Under the pieces are notes generated by a model, which did not search any database, was not told the DNA's origin, and saw nothing but the letters and a program-made list of their open reading frames with translations. The translations under genes were made by a program, and so were the position numbers. A DNA stretch of 64,000 nt from Streptomyces sp. HUAS MG91. GTDB taxonomy: Bacteria; Actinomycetota; Actinomycetes; Streptomycetales; Streptomycetaceae. Numbering within the stretch: position 1 is the first letter of the stretch; each line of letters opens with the position of its first letter. The DNA is taken from positions 7,316,001-7,380,000 of the forward strand of contig NZ_CP159534.1 in the NCBI RefSeq assembly GCF_040529335.1, in the 5' to 3' direction. Of the stretch, positions 1 to 8,768 are shown in pieces.

Positions 1-1
1 C

Positions 2-244
2 TTTGCCGCCTTGCTGACGACCGCGCTCGTCGGCTCGGCCCGGCTGTGGTCCCGGCGCCCCGAGCCCGCCCGGACCGCCGTGCCGCCCCCGTCCCCGCCC
101 CCGGCGCCGTGTCTGCGGGCGCACGTCGTGCCGACCCACTCCACCCCGGCCGACCCCGCGCACACCGCGGCCGTCACGGACCTGTGCACCCGGGTCTCCG
201 AAGTCGCCTCCGACCTGGCCAAACGGTACGGGAACGAGGAGTAG
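2..244 (+). CDS. C-terminal end of an unidentified membrane-anchored protein (cut by window edge)
   Basis: The reading frame is open from the first bases and ends at a TAG at 242-244, so the true start lies upstream of the window. The visible part begins with the end of a hydrophobic stretch (FAALLTTALVGSARLW), followed by a Pro-rich linker and a short hydrophilic C-terminus (residues such as DLCTRVSEVASDLAKRYG) that could form one helix. This looks like one membrane anchor with a small tail. I do not recognise a family. Codon use is normal for the window. Confidence 0.5.
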   Translation, partial: FAALLTTALVGSARLWSRRPEPARTAVPPPSPPPAPCLRAHVVPTHSTPADPAHTAAVTDLCTRVSEVASDLAKRYGNEE

Positions 245-365
245 CCGGACGGCTTGGAGGACCCGGGCGGCACACGGGGTGGAGTCCCGGCGGCCGGGCA
301 TCTCCACCTTCCGTTCCACCCGTGGGTCCAGGCGTCACGCGCCCCGGATCAGCAGTCTTGAGGGC

Positions 366-899
366 ATGACAACCACCGACTGGATCACCGACATCGCCCT
401 CGTCCTCGTCGTCTTCCGGCAACTGCGGGAAGGCCGCCTCGACCTCAAGACCTTCCTGATCCCGCTCGGGATCGTGGCCTTCGTGGCCCACAGCTACCTC
501 GACAGCGTGCCCACGGCGGGCAACGACCTGGTGCTGATCGGCACGCTGACGGCCATCGGTGCCGCGCTCGGCATCGCGGGCGGCGTCTACACCCGGATCC
601 GCCCGGCGGGCGGGCACCTGCTGATCAAGGCCGGTGCCGTCTCCGCGGTCCTGTGGGTGCTCGGCATGGGGGCCCGGATGGGCTTCCAGCTGTGGGTCCA
701 GCACGGTGGCGCCGACGACGTGGCCCGCTTCAGCCTCACCCACCACATCACCAGCGATCAGGCCTGGGTCGCGGCCTTCGTCCTGATGGCGCTCACCGAG
801 GTCGTCACACGCCTGGCCACCATCTTCGTCCGGAGCCGGCTGGTGACCCTCGACCGGCGGCAGCCGGCGACCGTGCCGACGCTCGACCGCACGGCCTGA
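366..899 (+). CDS. small multi-pass membrane protein, DUF1453/CcdC-like
   Basis: Codes for about 177 residues, mostly hydrophobic, with about five predicted membrane segments (ALVLVVF, FLIPLGIVAFVAHSYL, VLIGTLTAIGAALGIAGG, AVSAVLWVLGMGARMGF, WVAAFVLMALTEVV). I chose the ATG at 366 because the upstream in-frame extension is Arg/Ser-rich and not membrane-like. The length and helix pattern recall DUF1453/CcdC-type proteins, which have no firm enzymatic role. It ends 20 bp before a NarL-type histidine kinase on the same strand, so it may be co-expressed with that pair or be its membrane partner; this is inference. Confidence 0.6.
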   Translation: MTTTDWITDIALVLVVFRQLREGRLDLKTFLIPLGIVAFVAHSYLDSVPTAGNDLVLIGTLTAIGAALGIAGGVYTRIRPAGGHLLIKAGAVSAVLWVLGMGARMGFQLWVQHGGADDVARFSLTHHITSDQAWVAAFVLMALTEVVTRLATIFVRSRLVTLDRRQPATVPTLDRTA

Positions 900-907
900 C
901 CGTGGGT

Positions 908-913
908 TATGGT
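908..913 (+). promoter_or_regulatory. -10 element for a probably leaderless histidine kinase transcript
   Basis: TATGGT lies 6 nt upstream of the GTG at 920 and there is no Shine-Dalgarno sequence there. That spacing puts the transcription start at the start codon, as expected for a leaderless mRNA. It supports 920 over the in-frame GTG at 902. Confidence 0.45.
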
Positions 914-919
914 CACGCC

Positions 920-2134
920 GTGCCCGAAGCACCGAGCGCCCCCGAGACCCCGAGCGTCCCCGCCCCCGGGCCGGCTCCGCACCAGGAGCGCGGCCCGCGG
1001 GTCGTGCCCACCCAGGACCCCCGGGTGCAGTGGGTCCTGACCCTCGCCGTCATCGTCGCGGGGGTCTGGACGATCCGCCCGCTGGGCCTCAGCGGCCGCG
1101 GTCTCGCCGTCGCCGCCCTCCTCCTGGTCAACTGCGTCGCCCTCGCCGCCCGCAACCTGCCCGAGGCCAAGGTCCCGCCACGCCTCGCGCTGATCTGGCT
1201 GACCTGCGGCGTCGTCGCCGCGGCCGCACTGATCGGCGTCAGCCGCTCCGGCTCCAGCTACCTCTTCGCGTACTTCCTCGTCGGCCACATCGGCTACCGG
1301 CTCCCGCCCCGGCAGGCCCTCGGCCTCGCGGCGCTGTGCAGCCTGCTGTGCGGCGCAGTCCTGTACTTCCGCATCGGCCCCGGCCACAACCTCCTGCCCT
1401 GGACGCTCGGCCTCACCACCGGCGGCCCGGTGCTGATGGGCATCGTCAACCGCACCCGCCAGCGCGCCGTCCAGGCCGTGGTGGAGGCCGCCGAGTCCGC
1501 GGAGCGCGCCGCGCGCGCCGAGGCGCAGGCCGCCGTCCTCACCGAGCGCGGCCGGATCGCCCGCGACGTGCACGACGTCCTCGCCCACTCCCTGGCGGGC
1601 ATCAACATGCAGCTGGAACTGGCCGACGCGCTCATCGACACCGGCGACCTGGAGCAGGTCCGCGCGGCGAACAAGAAGGCGCACAGCATGGTGAAGGAGA
1701 GCCTGAAACAGGCCCAGTGGACGGTGCACGCGCTCCGCGAGGACTCCCTGCCGCTGCTGGAGAGCCTGACCGCGATGACCGAGTCGTCCGGCCACCACGA
1801 CGCCCTCACCGTCACCGGGACCGTCCGCGAGGTACCGTCCCGGGTCACCCAGAACCTGCTGCGCATCGCCCAGGAGGCGCTGACCAACGCGGCCCGGTAC
1901 GCGCCCGGCGGCGAGGTCCGCGTGGAGCTGGCCTTCGCCGCGGCGTCGACGACACTGAGGATCCGCAACGGCCCGGCGACCCGTGCGGTGAGCGCGGGCG
2001 TCGGCAGCGGGATGGGACTGATCGGCATGCGGGAACGGGTCGCGCTGCTGCGTGGGACGATCACCGCGGGCCCGGTCACCGACGGACCGGACCAGGGCGG
2101 CTGGCAGGTGGAGGCAGTGATCCCCGATGAGTGA
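920..2134 (+). CDS. NarL/LiaS-type sensor histidine kinase
   Basis: A membrane histidine kinase of about 404 residues that would phosphorylate the regulator encoded next. The N-terminus is a Pro-rich cytoplasmic tail, followed by four to six membrane helices (roughly residues 35-175) with little extracytoplasmic sequence, so the signal is probably sensed in the membrane. A HisKA_3 dimerisation helix follows, with the phospho-acceptor His about residue 218 in the motif RDVHDVLAHSL. The C-terminus is a HATPase domain with an N-box (QEALTNAARYA) and a G-box (GMGLIGMRERVALL). The stop overlaps the response regulator start by 8 bp, a sign of translational coupling. The stimulus cannot be read from sequence. 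Confidence 0.9.
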   Translation: MPEAPSAPETPSVPAPGPAPHQERGPRVVPTQDPRVQWVLTLAVIVAGVWTIRPLGLSGRGLAVAALLLVNCVALAARNLPEAKVPPRLALIWLTCGVVAAAALIGVSRSGSSYLFAYFLVGHIGYRLPPRQALGLAALCSLLCGAVLYFRIGPGHNLLPWTLGLTTGGPVLMGIVNRTRQRAVQAVVEAAESAERAARAEAQAAVLTERGRIARDVHDVLAHSLAGINMQLELADALIDTGDLEQVRAANKKAHSMVKESLKQAQWTVHALREDSLPLLESLTAMTESSGHHDALTVTGTVREVPSRVTQNLLRIAQEALTNAARYAPGGEVRVELAFAAASTTLRIRNGPATRAVSAGVGSGMGLIGMRERVALLRGTITAGPVTDGPDQGGWQVEAVIPDE

Positions 2135-2801
2135 AGCGACACAGCAGGACAAGGCGCGGGTGCCGCTGAAGGTCGTCGTGGCCGACGACCAGGCCGCCGT
2201 CCGCGAGCCACTCGCCGCGGTCCTCGGACTGGCCGCGGACATCGAGGTCGTCGCGGCCGCCGCCGACGGCACCGAGGTGCTCACCGCGGCCGCCGCCGGA
2301 CCCGTGGACGTGGTCCTGATGGACCTGCGGATGCCCGTGATGGACGGCATCGAGGCGACCCGCCGGCTGGCCGAGGACCACCCCGGGGTGGCCGTCGTCG
2401 TCCTGACCACCTTCGCCGACGACGACTCGATCCTGGCCGCGCTGAGCGCCGGGGCCCGCGGCTACCTCACCAAGAACGCGGGGCGTCAGGACATCACCCG
2501 CGCCGTCCGCGCCGCCGCCGCGGGACAGTCCGTCCTCGACCGCGAGGTCCAGGACCGGCTCCTCGCCACCGTCCGCACCAAGGCCCCGGCGCCCGGGCAG
2601 CAGTTGCCCGACGACATCACGCCCCGCGAGCGCGAGGTGCTCACCCTGATCGGCCAGGGCCTGCCGAACCGGGCGATCGCCGAGAAGCTCTTCATCAGCG
2701 AGGCCACGGTGAAGACCCACATCAACAACCTTTTCGCCAAGGCGGCCATCCGGGACCGCGCCGACGCCGTACGCCGCGCCATCGCGGCCGGTCTCGCCTG
2801 A
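2127..2801 (+). CDS. NarL/FixJ-type response regulator
   Basis: A 224-residue partner of the preceding kinase. The receiver domain covers about residues 14-130, with acidic pocket D20-D21, phospho-acceptor D66 in LMDLRMP, the conserved Thr in LTTF and Lys in YLTKNA. The LuxR-type helix-turn-helix is at the C-terminus (TPREREVLTLIGQG, then ISEATVKTHINNLFAK). Both domains are complete, so it should be a phosphorylation-controlled DNA-binding protein. The ATG at 2127 lies inside the kinase gene, giving an 8-bp overlap. The targets are unknown; the neighbouring membrane protein gene is a plausible one. Confidence 0.92.
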   Translation: MSEATQQDKARVPLKVVVADDQAAVREPLAAVLGLAADIEVVAAAADGTEVLTAAAAGPVDVVLMDLRMPVMDGIEATRRLAEDHPGVAVVVLTTFADDDSILAALSAGARGYLTKNAGRQDITRAVRAAAAGQSVLDREVQDRLLATVRTKAPAPGQQLPDDITPREREVLTLIGQGLPNRAIAEKLFISEATVKTHINNLFAKAAIRDRADAVRRAIAAGLA

Positions 2802-2861
2802 CCCACGCGTCGCATACTGGATCACAAGGCACAACGCACCGCACGACGTCCAGGAAGCGGC

Positions 2862-3704
2862 ATGAAACAGCACGACCCCGATCCGCCGCCGCCCCCGCCC
2901 GGCGGGATCCTCTGGGACACCGCGGGCGACATCCGCTCCCTGCTCGCGCTGCCCGCCGCGTTCGTCCTCCAGGTCGCGCACCCCGCCGTCGGCGCCGGGG
3001 TCGACGACCACTCGGTGTTCCGCACCGACCCGTGGGGCCGCGGTGAGCGCTCGCTGACCTCAGTCCTGCTCTGGGTGTACGGGGGAGAGGCAGCCGCCGA
3101 GGAAGGGCGCCGGCTGCGCCGCGTCCACCGCGACATCCGGGGCACCGATCCGCGCGGCCGCCAGTATCACGCGCTCACCCCGGCCCACTACGCGTGGGTG
3201 CACGCCACCGGCTTTCCGGTCTCCCGGCGGGCCCGGAGCTACTTCGCGCGGCCGTTCACCCCCGAGGAGGACGAGCGGTTCTACGCGGAGTGGCTGATGG
3301 TCGGCCGGATCCTCGGCATCCATGACCGGGACATGCCGCAGACGGTCGAGGAGTTCTGGCCGTACTACGCGAAGATGCTCGCGCGGGAGATCGGGCCGAA
3401 CGCCGTGGTCGCCGAGCTGACGGACGCCCACCGGGCCATCCCGGCGCCGCCCGGGTCCCGGGTGCTGCGGCTGCTCTGGCCGCTTCTCGGCCCCGTGCTC
3501 GCCCGGGTGCTCCGGTTCCTGTCGATCGGGCTGCTGCCGCCGGAGGCCCGCGCGGCGATCGGGTTGCCGTGGTCCGCCCGCCAGGAACGCCGCCTGCGCC
3601 GCTGGGCCGTACTGGTCCGCTGGGCTGTCCCCCGCCTCCCCGAACGCCTCCGGTACCTCCCCATGGCCCGGCGAGCGAGAGCGGCGTCGCCGGGTGCACG
3701 CTGA
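2862..3704 (+). CDS. oxygenase MpaB/Lcp-like family protein (DUF2236)
   Basis: A 280-residue protein matching the DUF2236 family, which contains the fungal oxygenase MpaB and the heme enzyme Lcp (rubber oxygenase). Family-typical features are the opening region with FVLQVAHPAVGAGVDDHS, the helix around HYAWVHATGFPVS, and EEDERFYAEWLMVGRILGI. The histidines at AHPAVG and YAWVHATG are candidate heme ligands by analogy. An AGGAAG Shine-Dalgarno about 6 nt upstream supports the ATG at 2862. The N-terminus is Asp/Pro-rich without a signal peptide, so it should be cytoplasmic. The substrate is unknown. It faces the M1 peptidase gene tail to tail. Confidence 0.75.
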   Translation: MKQHDPDPPPPPPGGILWDTAGDIRSLLALPAAFVLQVAHPAVGAGVDDHSVFRTDPWGRGERSLTSVLLWVYGGEAAAEEGRRLRRVHRDIRGTDPRGRQYHALTPAHYAWVHATGFPVSRRARSYFARPFTPEEDERFYAEWLMVGRILGIHDRDMPQTVEEFWPYYAKMLAREIGPNAVVAELTDAHRAIPAPPGSRVLRLLWPLLGPVLARVLRFLSIGLLPPEARAAIGLPWSARQERRLRRWAVLVRWAVPRLPERLRYLPMARRARAASPGAR

Positions 3705-3712
3705 CCGTGGCC

Positions 3713-3736
3713 GGTCGCGCGGTTCCCCGCGCCCCT
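3713..3736 (+). repeat. dispersed Streptomyces palindrome-type element, copy 1 (half)
   Basis: On the minus strand this reads AGGGGCGCGGGGAACC followed by GCGCGACC. It differs at two positions from 12515-12538, which lies after the ABC-F gene. It sits between two convergent genes, where such elements often work as terminators. Only one arm is clear here. Confidence 0.5.
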
Positions 3737-3775
3737 GAAGCGAGCTCCGCCCGCCCAGGGCCGCGGGACGCCGGG

Positions 3776-5257
3776 TCAGTGCTCCCCGTGGATACCGTTC
3801 GTCGCCGCGATCGACTTCCACGACTTCGGCTGCTCGGGCACCCCGGCCGTGCGCAGCGCGGAAGCCACGGCCGGCCGCGTCGGCTGGAAGAGCCACGTGT
3901 CGAACAACGAGGCCAGCGGCTTGCCGGAGACCTTCTCGGCGTAGGAGACGAAGTCGGAGACGGTGGCGTTGCCGTAGGCGTGCGCCGCCGGCCAGCCCTT
4001 CAGGATCTTGAAGAACTTCTTGTCGCCGACCGCGTCGCGCAGCGCCTGGATGGCCATGGCCCCCCGGTCGTAGACGGCCGCGTCGAACTGGTTCTCGGCA
4101 CCGGGATCGCCCGGCTTCACCGTCCAGAACGCGTCGTCCGCCGGGTGCTGCGCGTACGTGTAGTCGGAGAGCTCCCGGGCCGTGCCCTCGCCCTCCTTCT
4201 CCGACCACAGCCACTGGCTGTAGCGGGCGAAGCCCTCGTTGATCCAGATGTCCTTCCAGCCGCGTACGGAGACGCTGTCGCCGTACCACTGGTGCGCCAG
4301 CTCGTGCACGACGACGGAGACGTTGGAGCCGTTCGCGAACTGCTTGGGCGAGTAGAACGGCCGCGTCTGCGTCTCCAGGGCGAACGACGACGGCACGTTC
4401 GGGACGTAGCCGCCCAGCGCCTCGAACGGGTACTTCCCGTAGACCGACTCCAGCCATTCGGCGACCTCGGTGGTGCGCTCCACACTGGCCTTGGCCGCGC
4501 CCTCGTTGGCGCCGAGGTCCTTGCTGTAGGCGTTGATGACGGGCAGGCCGTCGGAAGTCGTGTCAGTGGTGATGTCGAACTTGCCGATGGCGAGAGTGGC
4601 CAGATAGGTGGCCTGCGGGTGGCTCGAACGCCAGTTGAAGCGGGTCCAGCCCAGCTTCGAACTCTGCGACTGAAGCGTTCCGTTGGAGATCGCCTGGGTC
4701 CCGTCGGGAACCGACACCGAGACGTCGTACGTGGCCTTGTCGAGCGGGTGGTCGTTCGACGGGAACCACCAGGCCGCCGACTCCGGCTCGTTGGCGAAGA
4801 CGGCACCGTCCGACGTGCGCTGCGGAGACGTGAAGCCCCACAGTTTCACCTCGGACGGCTTGCCCGCGTACTTCACCACGACTGTGAAGGGCGTGCCCTT
4901 CGGAAGCCCGGCCGCGGGCGTCACCGCCAGTTCCTGCACACCCGACTTGGCGAACGCCGCCTTCTTCCCGTTCACCCGGACCTCGCTCGCGGTCAGCCCG
5001 AAGTCGAGGTCGAAGCGCGACAGGTCCTGGGTGGATTCGGCGACGATCGTCGCCGTGCCCTCCAGCAGGTCCGTCTTCGGCTGGTACTTCAGACGCAGGT
5101 CGTAGTGGGAGACGTCGTAGCCGCCGTTCCCGTACGTCGGGTAGTAGGGATCGCCGATGCCCGAGGCCCCGGGCGCGAAGTCGGCCGCCGATGCCGGGAT
5201 CGCCAGCAGCAGGGCGGCGGCCGCGAGCGCGCCGGGAGCGATGAGTCTGCGGTACAC
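3776..5257 (-). CDS. secreted M1-family zinc metallopeptidase (short form)
   Basis: About 493 residues. I chose the GTG at 5257 because a GGAG Shine-Dalgarno lies 6-9 nt upstream and the protein then begins with a signal peptide (VYRRLIAPGALAAAALLLAIPASA), so export is expected. The zinc site is complete: HELAH at about residues 318-322, followed by the third ligand Glu in WINEGFARY. The exopeptidase loop normally written GxMEN appears as SSFALET. The protein carries the M1 N-terminal beta domain and catalytic domain but lacks the large C-terminal helical domain, as in other short actinobacterial M1 enzymes. It probably removes N-terminal residues from peptides outside the cell. It diverges from the X-Pro peptidase gene. 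Confidence 0.88.
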   Translation of the reverse strand: MYRRLIAPGALAAAALLLAIPASAADFAPGASGIGDPYYPTYGNGGYDVSHYDLRLKYQPKTDLLEGTATIVAESTQDLSRFDLDFGLTASEVRVNGKKAAFAKSGVQELAVTPAAGLPKGTPFTVVVKYAGKPSEVKLWGFTSPQRTSDGAVFANEPESAAWWFPSNDHPLDKATYDVSVSVPDGTQAISNGTLQSQSSKLGWTRFNWRSSHPQATYLATLAIGKFDITTDTTSDGLPVINAYSKDLGANEGAAKASVERTTEVAEWLESVYGKYPFEALGGYVPNVPSSFALETQTRPFYSPKQFANGSNVSVVVHELAHQWYGDSVSVRGWKDIWINEGFARYSQWLWSEKEGEGTARELSDYTYAQHPADDAFWTVKPGDPGAENQFDAAVYDRGAMAIQALRDAVGDKKFFKILKGWPAAHAYGNATVSDFVSYAEKVSGKPLASLFDTWLFQPTRPAVASALRTAGVPEQPKSWKSIAATNGIHGEH

Positions 5258-5477
5258 GGAAAACTCCAAGTCGTAGGAACAGACCGGGGACCGACCGCAC
5301 ACGACCGGAGGGAACCGGCCCCGTGTGATCGTGTTCGCGACCCTATTCAGCACCCGGTGCCCCGGTCATGTCCATGGCCCCTCCTGTCACACGATCGCCA
5401 TTCGGCCGACATGTGCCTTTACGCCCCACGAGCCAGTCGCGGCGCGCTGATGCCCTCTGTCGCACGGAAGTTGACCC

Positions 5478-7454
5478 GTGTACCTTCCGGCCATGCCGAT
5501 ACCTGCCGGACGCATCCGCCGCCTCTGGACCCTCCTCGTGGGCGCGGCCGCCGCGGCCCTGCTCGCCGTGCTCGTCGCCCCGGCCGGCGCCGCGGCCCGC
5601 ACCGCCGCGCCGACCGAGTCACGGCCCGTCTACTCGTACGAGAACGCCGTCCGCGAGTCCGTCTGGGTCGACACCCGGCTCGACGGCGACGGCGACGGCA
5701 GGACCGACCGGGTCGCCGTCGACATCGTCCGCCCCCGGGAAGCGGCCGCGCAGGGCCGCAAGGTACCCGTGATCATGGACGCCAGCCCGTACTACTCCTG
5801 CTGCGGGCGCGGCAACGAGAGCCAGTTGAAGACGTACGACGCGCACGGCGACATCGTCCGGATGCCGCTGTACTACGACAATTACTTCGTGCCCCGCGGC
5901 TACGCGTTCGTGGGCGTCGACCTCGCCGGCACCAACCGCTCCGACGGCTGTGTCGACGTCGGCGGGCGCTCCGACGTCGGGTCCGCCAAGGCCGTCGTCG
6001 ACTGGCTGAACGGACGCGCCAAGGGCTACACCACCCGCACCGGCGCCACCCGCGCGAAGGCGACCTGGACCAACGGCCGCACCGGCATGATCGGCAAGAG
6101 CTACGACGCGACCGTCGCCAACGGCGTCGCCGCGACCGGCGTCGAGGGCCTGGAGACCATCGTCCCCATCGGCGGCATCTCCTCCTGGTACGACTACTAC
6201 TTCCAGCAGGGCGCCCCGCTCTACGACTCCGGCCCCGACTGGCTGTCGGACTACGTGGAGAGCCCGGACGCCCGCGCCCGCTGCGCCGCCGTCCAGCAGC
6301 GGCTGGTCGACGAGGCGCCCCGCAGCGGCGACCGGACCTCCCTGTGGCAGGAGCGCGACTACGTCAAGGACGCCGCCAAGGTGAGGGCCAGCGTCTTCGT
6401 GGTGCACGGCATGCAGGACCTCAACGTCCGCGCCAAGCACTTCGGCCAGTGGTGGGACGCGCTCGCGAAGAACGGCGTCGAGCGGAAGATCTGGCTGTCG
6501 CAGACCGGGCACGTCGACCCGTTCGACTTCCGCCGCGCCGACTGGGTCGACACCCTGCACCGCTGGTTCGACCACGAACTCCTCGGCCTGCGCAACGGAA
6601 TCGACCGCGAACCGATGGCCGACATCGAGCGCACCCCCGACCACTGGACCACCGACACGGTGTGGCCGCCGCGCACGACGCGGACCACCGCCCTGCGGCC
6701 CGGCCGGGGCTCCGCACCCGGCGTCGGCACCCTGAGCCTGAAGCCCGGCTCCGGCACGGAGCGCTTCACCGACGACCCCGCCCTCGGCGAGAGCGACTGG
6801 GCCGAGCGGATCGACACCCCGACGCCCGGCAAGGCCGGCTTCATCAGCCGCCCGCTCGGCAAGGACCTGCGGCTCTCCGGCTCCTCGACGGTGACCGTCA
6901 CCGCGACGCCGACCACGGCCTCCGCCCATCTGTCCGCCGTCCTGGTCGACCTCGGCCCCGCCACGATCCGCGACTACGGGGCCGCCGGCGAAGGCATCAC
7001 GACACTCACCGACCGCAGCTGCTGGGGAGCGAGCACGACCGGCGACAGCTCCTGCTTCAAGAACACCGGGACGGTGACCGCCGAGGTCGGCTCGACCGTA
7101 TTCAGCCGGGGATGGGCCGACCTCGGCACCTACGCCGACCCCGGCCGGGGCCGCCCGCTCACCCCGGGCAGGCCCTACACCCTCACCGTCTCCCTGGCCG
7201 CGAGTGACCACGTCGTGCCCGCGGGCCACCGGCTCGCCCTGATCGTCGCGGGCACCGACAAGGACCTCATCGACCCTCCGGCCACCCGGCCGACCCTCAC
7301 CCTCGACCTGTCCCGCACGGTGGCCCGCGTCCCCGTCGTCGGCGGCGCCGACGCCTTCGCGGCCGCCACCGCCACGGCCGCCGCACACCGCTCCACCGGC
7401 GCCGACAGCGTGCGCCCGACCCGCCCGCACCACCCCGTCCCGGGAGGCGAGTAG
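5478..7454 (+). CDS. secreted X-Pro dipeptidyl-peptidase (S15, CocE/NonD family)
   Basis: A 658-residue protein with a signal peptide (RRLWTLLVGAAAAALLAVLVAPAGAAA). The alpha/beta-hydrolase domain carries the nucleophile Ser in GMIGKSYDAT and a late His in LSQTGHVDPF; the C-terminal half is the jelly-roll domain of the family. The region YYSCCGRGNES and the YDYYFQQGAP segment match actinobacterial Xaa-Pro dipeptidyl-peptidases. It should release X-Pro dipeptides from extracellular peptides. The GTG at 5478 has a GGAAG 7 nt upstream; an ATG at 5493 is an alternative that keeps the signal peptide. It ends 3 bp before an M14 carboxypeptidase gene, so the two probably form an operon for extracellular peptide breakdown. 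Confidence 0.88.
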   Translation: MYLPAMPIPAGRIRRLWTLLVGAAAAALLAVLVAPAGAAARTAAPTESRPVYSYENAVRESVWVDTRLDGDGDGRTDRVAVDIVRPREAAAQGRKVPVIMDASPYYSCCGRGNESQLKTYDAHGDIVRMPLYYDNYFVPRGYAFVGVDLAGTNRSDGCVDVGGRSDVGSAKAVVDWLNGRAKGYTTRTGATRAKATWTNGRTGMIGKSYDATVANGVAATGVEGLETIVPIGGISSWYDYYFQQGAPLYDSGPDWLSDYVESPDARARCAAVQQRLVDEAPRSGDRTSLWQERDYVKDAAKVRASVFVVHGMQDLNVRAKHFGQWWDALAKNGVERKIWLSQTGHVDPFDFRRADWVDTLHRWFDHELLGLRNGIDREPMADIERTPDHWTTDTVWPPRTTRTTALRPGRGSAPGVGTLSLKPGSGTERFTDDPALGESDWAERIDTPTPGKAGFISRPLGKDLRLSGSSTVTVTATPTTASAHLSAVLVDLGPATIRDYGAAGEGITTLTDRSCWGASTTGDSSCFKNTGTVTAEVGSTVFSRGWADLGTYADPGRGRPLTPGRPYTLTVSLAASDHVVPAGHRLALIVAGTDKDLIDPPATRPTLTLDLSRTVARVPVVGGADAFAAATATAAAHRSTGADSVRPTRPHHPVPGGE

Positions 7455-7457
7455 CCG

Positions 7458-8741
7458 ATGAACGCCCGCAGCCGCGCCCTCGCCCTCTGCGCCGCCGCCG
7501 CGGCCCTCGCCGCACCCCTGGTGACGGTCGCCCCGGCCCGCGCCACCGCCACGTTCCCCAGCACCGGATTCGAGCGGACCAACGGCGCCCGCTGGACCAG
7601 CGCGCCCGAGGAACAGCGCCTGCTCACCGCCGTGGACCGGGCCTCCGACCGCGTCGCCGTCTCCCGCATCGGCACCACCGAACAGGGCCGCCCGCTCCAG
7701 CTGGTCCGCGTCGGCGCCCGGCACGCCGCCACCACCGTGCTGCTCGTCTGCAGCCAGCACGGCGACGAACCCGCCGGGCGCGAGGCCTGCCTCACCACCG
7801 TCCGTGACCTCGCCCGCGCCACGGACCGGACGACCCGACGCCTCCTGTCCCGCACGACCCTGCTCGTCGTGCCCACCGCCAACCCCGACGGGCGCGCCGC
7901 CGACACCCGCGGCAACGCCGACGGCATCGACATCAACCGCGACCACCTCGCCCTCCGCACGGCGGAGGCACGCGCCATGGCGGCCGTCATCCGCGACCGG
8001 CGCCCCGACGTCATCTACGACCTGCACGAGTACGGCGCCACCCCCGGGTACTACGACAAGGACCTCTTCGATCTCTGGCCGCGCAACCTCAACACCGCGC
8101 CCGCCGTGCACGACGAGTCCGAAACCCTGTCCGAGCGCCACGTCCGCCCCGCCGCCGGCGCCGCCGGGTACTCCACGGGCACGTACGGCATCTGGACCGA
8201 CCCGGTCACCGGCGATCCGGTCAAGCAGACCGCGGGCGACGGCCAGGAACGCATCCTGCGCAACATGTCCGGCGTCAAGCACGCCCTCGGCCTGCTCATC
8301 GAGAGCCGCGTCGACCCCGGCACCCCGGCGGAGGAGGCCGACGCCGCCCTGAACAACCGGCGCCGCCGCGACTCCCAACTCGCCGCCCTGAAAGGCCTCT
8401 TCGGCTTCACCGAACAGCACGCCGGCCGGATCCGGGCCGCGACGTCGGCCGCGCGCGCCGCGGGCCTGAGCGACACCGGGCCCGTCTACGTCGGCGGCGC
8501 CGACAACGACCCGGCGCAGCCCGCCGAGATCATCCAGGACCCGCCCTGCGACTACCGCCTCACCGCCGCGCAATACGCCGAGCACAGGGACGAGTTGGCG
8601 CTGCACGGGATCCGCGTCGAGGCGGCGGGCGACGGGGTCCGGGTTCCGCTGCGGCAGTCCGCACGGGCCCTCGTGGCACTCCTCCTCGACGCCCGCGCCC
8701 CGTACCACCTGACGGAAGGGGAGCCCGACACCAGCTGTTGA
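7458..8741 (+). CDS. secreted M14-family zinc carboxypeptidase
   Basis: A 427-residue protein beginning with a signal peptide ([22 protein letters not shown]). The zinc-binding pair is in [12 protein letters not shown] (HxxE), with further family residues in [16 protein letters not shown] and the third ligand His in YDLHEYGA. The length fits an M14 catalytic domain with a C-terminal extension rather than a pancreatic-type enzyme; the M14 families also include amidases and deacylases, so the exact bond cleaved is unsure. It starts 3 bp after the X-Pro dipeptidyl-peptidase stop and should be co-transcribed with it. Confidence 0.87.
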   Translation: MNARSRALALCAAAAALAAPLVTVAPARATATFPSTGFERTNGARWTSAPEEQRLLTAVDRASDRVAVSRIGTTEQGRPLQLVRVGARHAATTVLLVCSQHGDEPAGREACLTTVRDLARATDRTTRRLLSRTTLLVVPTANPDGRAADTRGNADGIDINRDHLALRTAEARAMAAVIRDRRPDVIYDLHEYGATPGYYDKDLFDLWPRNLNTAPAVHDESETLSERHVRPAAGAAGYSTGTYGIWTDPVTGDPVKQTAGDGQERILRNMSGVKHALGLLIESRVDPGTPAEEADAALNNRRRRDSQLAALKGLFGFTEQHAGRIRAATSAARAAGLSDTGPVYVGGADNDPAQPAEIIQDPPCDYRLTAAQYAEHRDELALHGIRVEAAGDGVRVPLRQSARALVALLLDARAPYHLTEGEPDTSC

Positions 8742-8768
8742 ACCTCACGACCCTCGTCTCCGGGTCCG

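Noticed and set aside
3569..7207. Long plus-strand frame running through the MpaB end, opposite the M1 gene and across the X-Pro gene
   Set aside because: It crosses genes on both strands and has no recognisable domain.
5619..8708. Long minus-strand open frame opposite the X-Pro peptidase and M14 genes
   Set aside because: Codon pattern is the mirror of the real genes, the product is low-complexity, and both sense genes have signal peptides and active-site motifs.
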